Below, piece by piece: positions 5,902 through 7,577 of a DNA stretch of 7,577 bases (the stretch's first letter is position 1; every line of letters begins with the position of its first letter). The notes beneath the pieces were generated by a model that saw only the letters and a list, made by a program, of their open reading frames with translations, was not told the origin of the DNA and did not search any database. This DNA comes from Dialister sp. CAG:486 (GTDB taxonomy: Bacteria; Bacillota; Negativicutes; Veillonellales; Dialisteraceae): the NCBI GenBank assembly GCA_000434475.1, contig FR879515.1:1-7577 (forward strand), written 5' to 3'. A program made the translations under genes and the position numbers.

Positions 5902-6062
5902 AGGAAACACTGATTAAATCGTTGTTCGATTTTACTCTTGTATTTTCATGCAGTGCAAGAAATAATCCGACGCGAATAGCTAGCTATTTAAGGAGGGTTA
6001 TGACGAAGCGTTGCATGAAAATACATGTGAAATCGAATTCTGCGATTTAATCAGCGTTTCCT
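5902..6062. mobile_element. 161-bp palindromic element, possible MITE
   Basis: Two 51-base arms (5902-5952 and 6012-6062) are imperfect inverted copies. The outer 20 bases AGGAAACACTGATTAAATCG match 19 of 20, and the inner TGTATTTTCATGCA is identical. A perfect 14-bp palindrome AATAGCTAGCTATT (5975-5988) sits exactly at the centre of the whole element. TTA occurs on both sides (5900-5902 and 6063-6065), a possible 3-bp target duplication, though the terminal A-T pair makes the edge ambiguous. It encodes no transposase. It separates the rlmI stop codon from the rlmI terminator, as an insertion would. A structured RNA or REP-like element is an alternative. Confidence 0.6.
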
Positions 6063-7283
6063 TTATACGATCTGGAAGAGGAAGAATTTCAAGTAATAGG
6101 TCTCCGGCACCGTCATAAGGATCGGATGATCGGGAGCCTGCTGGCGGAACTCGATCTGCCGAAGCGTGACACCGGCATCGCGCGCTGCTTCCTTCAACAT
6201 CTTCACGAAGAGTTCCTCACCCATAAAATGTGAGCAGGAGCAGGTCGCCAGATATCCGCCGCGCGGCAGGATCTTCATCGCACGGTAGTTGATCTCCTTG
6301 TAGCCGCGGAAGGCTTCATGGACTGTCTTTCCTGACTTGGTGAAAGCGGGCGGATCGAGGACGATGTAGTCATAGCTGTGATCCTTTTTCTTGTCGAGCT
6401 CGGTCAGAAAATCAAAGACATCTGCCTCTACGGCCTCGACGGCAAGGCCATTCTGCTTCGCATTGTGCGCCGTCATTTCGACGGCTTCTTTGGAAATATC
6501 GAGCGCCGTCACACTCGCCGCACCGCCCTTGGCAATGTTCAGCGCAAAGGCGCCCGTGTGCGTGAAGCAGTCGAGGACACGGCGCCCCTTGCCGATCTGC
6601 GCTGCAGCGAGACGATTGAATTTCTGGTCGAGGAAGAAGCCCGTCTTCTGCCCGTTCTCCACATCGACCGTATAGCGGATGCCATTCTCCACGATATCCA
6701 CCCGTGTCTTCTCTGCCGCCGGATCCAGCAGCGGGGAGCGATAGAAGCCCTTGTACTGCTGCATCCCCTCCAGCTCACGGATCTTGACATCATTTCTTTC
6801 ATAGACGCAGGAGACCGCGAGCTGCCGCTCCCGCAGTACCTCGATGAGGCCGTCCAAGAATTCCTTCTTATGCCGCTCCATCCCCAGTGAGAGCACCTGC
6901 ACGGAAAGCACATCGCCGAAGCGATCCACCGTAAGTCCCGGCAACTGGTCCGCTTCCCCGAAAACCAGGCGGCAGCAATCATAGTCTTCCTTCCGCATCA
7001 CCTGCAGGCGGTAATCCACCGCATACGCTGCGCGTCGCTTCCAGAAGGCTGCGTTGAAGGTATCATTCGCATTCGTCGAAAAAATGCGGACGGTGATCTT
7101 CGAGTGCGGATTGTAGAAACCGCTTCCCACGAATTTCCCCTTCTTCGACTCCACACGCACGATGTCGCCGGCTTCGATGCCTTCGTCCGCGTGCTCGATC
7201 TCCGTCCCGTAGATCCACGGGTGTCCCCCCTTCGCCGCCAGCTCGGCGCGCTTACTGATGATGACTTTCTTCAGATTCTCCAT
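6063..7283 (-). CDS. rlmI: 23S rRNA m5C methyltransferase, RlmI family
   Basis: The 406-residue protein is a SAM-dependent methyltransferase of the RlmI type, which makes 5-methylcytosine at position 1962 of E. coli 23S rRNA. A PUA-like RNA-binding domain occupies about residues 1-75 (HPWIYG at 21-26), then the linking domain with LPGLTVDRFGD (114-124). The methyltransferase domain has GQKTGFFLDQ (211-220), the SAM loop VLDCFTHTGAFAL (236-248), LDIS (261-264), LDPPAF (309-314) and CSCS (348-351), which carries the expected catalytic cysteine. The C-terminus YLKFFLFQIV is the normal family ending, and the length is close to that of the E. coli enzyme. The ATG at 7283 has GGAG six bases upstream; the in-frame ATG at 7295 lacks a good site and would add four residues. 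It is transcribed alone from its own promoter. The exact target base in this organism is inferred from the family; other RlmI-like specificities are possible. Confidence 0.9.
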   Translation of the reverse strand: MENLKKVIISKRAELAAKGGHPWIYGTEIEHADEGIEAGDIVRVESKKGKFVGSGFYNPHSKITVRIFSTNANDTFNAAFWKRRAAYAVDYRLQVMRKEDYDCCRLVFGEADQLPGLTVDRFGDVLSVQVLSLGMERHKKEFLDGLIEVLRERQLAVSCVYERNDVKIRELEGMQQYKGFYRSPLLDPAAEKTRVDIVENGIRYTVDVENGQKTGFFLDQKFNRLAAAQIGKGRRVLDCFTHTGAFALNIAKGGAASVTALDISKEAVEMTAHNAKQNGLAVEAVEADVFDFLTELDKKKDHSYDYIVLDPPAFTKSGKTVHEAFRGYKEINYRAMKILPRGGYLATCSCSHFMGEELFVKMLKEAARDAGVTLRQIEFRQQAPDHPILMTVPETYYLKFFLFQIV

Positions 7284-7314
7284 AGTCTTCTCCATTTCTG
7301 TAACTTTTCTTTTG

Positions 7315-7344
7315 ATTGTAGCATAAGGGTGGGAACAGGTTCAA
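7315..7344 (-). promoter_or_regulatory. Promoter of rlmI
   Basis: On the minus strand TTGAAC (7344-7339) is followed after 18 bases by TACAAT (7320-7315), which carries TGC just before it as an extended -10. Transcription near 7308 would leave a leader of about 25 bases with the GGAG site. Confidence 0.68.
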
Positions 7345-7433
7345 CGGTCTCTATGGATGATGCAGGTATCTCACGCTTCTGTCCTTTGGAAAAGCCACCA
7401 CCCTTTCTTATTTTCGCCCCATCCCGCACGCAA

Positions 7434-7474
7434 AAAGATCCCCGCCATCGGTCAAATCGATGGTGGGGATCTTT
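7434..7474 (-). terminator. Intrinsic terminator of groL
   Basis: Two 17-base arms (7434-7450 and 7458-7474) pair around a 7-base loop with one imperfect position (7444/7464). On the minus strand the stem ends in a T5 run. It begins 30 bases after the groL stop and separates that operon from rlmI. The imperfect pair is G-U on the plus strand but C-A on the minus strand, so the hairpin could also fold in plus-strand RNA. Confidence 0.8.
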
Positions 7475-7504
7475 CATTTCTTATCTTTCAAACGCGATGC
7501 GAAA

Positions 7505-7577
7505 TTACATCATTCCGCCCATACCGCCCTGCGGCATCGGAGGCATAGCCGGTTTTTCTTCCGGCAGTTCACCGACG
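7505..7577 (-). CDS. groL: Chaperonin GroEL, C-terminal end only
   Basis: The last 23 codons read VGELPEEKPAMPPMPQGGMG and then GMM, followed by TAA. The Gly-Gly-Met tail is the hallmark flexible C-terminus of GroEL, the ATP-driven folding chamber of the cytoplasm, and the preceding acidic-proline stretch is usual for the family. The rest of the gene lies beyond the right edge. A groES is expected upstream of it, outside the window. Confidence 0.92.
   Translation of the reverse strand, partial: VGELPEEKPAMPPMPQGGMGGMM

Noticed and set aside
6000..6050. 16-codon frame after AGGAGGG inside the palindrome, starting MTKRCMKIHV
   Set aside because: The ribosome-site spacing is too short (about three bases) and the sequence is explained by the inverted arm.
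7271..7477. 68-codon minus-strand frame between groL and rlmI
   Set aside because: It begins inside the groL terminator stem and overlaps the rlmI promoter and start, with no family features.

Overview
The window suggests a Negativicutes bacterium (Veillonella/Dialister/Sporomusa type; genus not determined). The main reason is a tandem pair of divergent CobT paralogues resembling ArsA and ArsB, the heterodimeric phenol/cresol- (or benzimidazole-) activating phosphoribosyltransferase known from Sporomusa and Veillonella. The moderately GC-rich coding style and strong AGGAGG-type ribosome sites agree, but the assignment is from recall, not a search.

Layout. (1) Positions 43-2890, minus strand: a compact three-gene operon, arsA-like, arsB-like, then a short LarC-family protein. 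The start and stop codons overlap at both junctions, so the genes are probably translationally coupled. A promoter lies just upstream (about 2916-2944), and a terminator probably runs off the left edge. (2) 2945-3447: a non-coding stretch holding 7-bp repeat arrays, a hairpin repeat, and the promoter and leader of the next gene. (3) 3448-5493, plus strand: an aldehyde dehydrogenase, then a small membrane-anchored protein of the DUF2939 type, probably co-transcribed. (4) 5494-6062: a second repeat-rich non-coding stretch with heptamer arrays, another copy of the hairpin repeat, a bidirectional terminator, and a 161-bp near-perfectly centred palindrome that abuts the stop codon of the next gene. 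(5) 6063-7283, minus strand: an RlmI-type 23S rRNA methyltransferase with its own promoter. (6) 7434-7577: the groL terminator and the last 23 codons of groL, minus strand.

How the genes work together. The arsAB-like pair should make the activated lower-ligand nucleotide of a cobamide from nicotinate mononucleotide and a phenolic or benzimidazole base. The LarC-like gene is of interest because true LarC inserts nickel into a cofactor that is also a pyridinium mononucleotide derived from nicotinate chemistry. Here the protein is short and its signature loop is altered, so its role is open. The aldehyde dehydrogenase pair, rlmI and groL look functionally unrelated.

The most unusual structure is in the two intergenic regions. 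Each is bracketed by facing arrays of degenerate 7-bp units and contains one copy of the same hairpin repeat. The two copies differ by paired, compensating stem changes.
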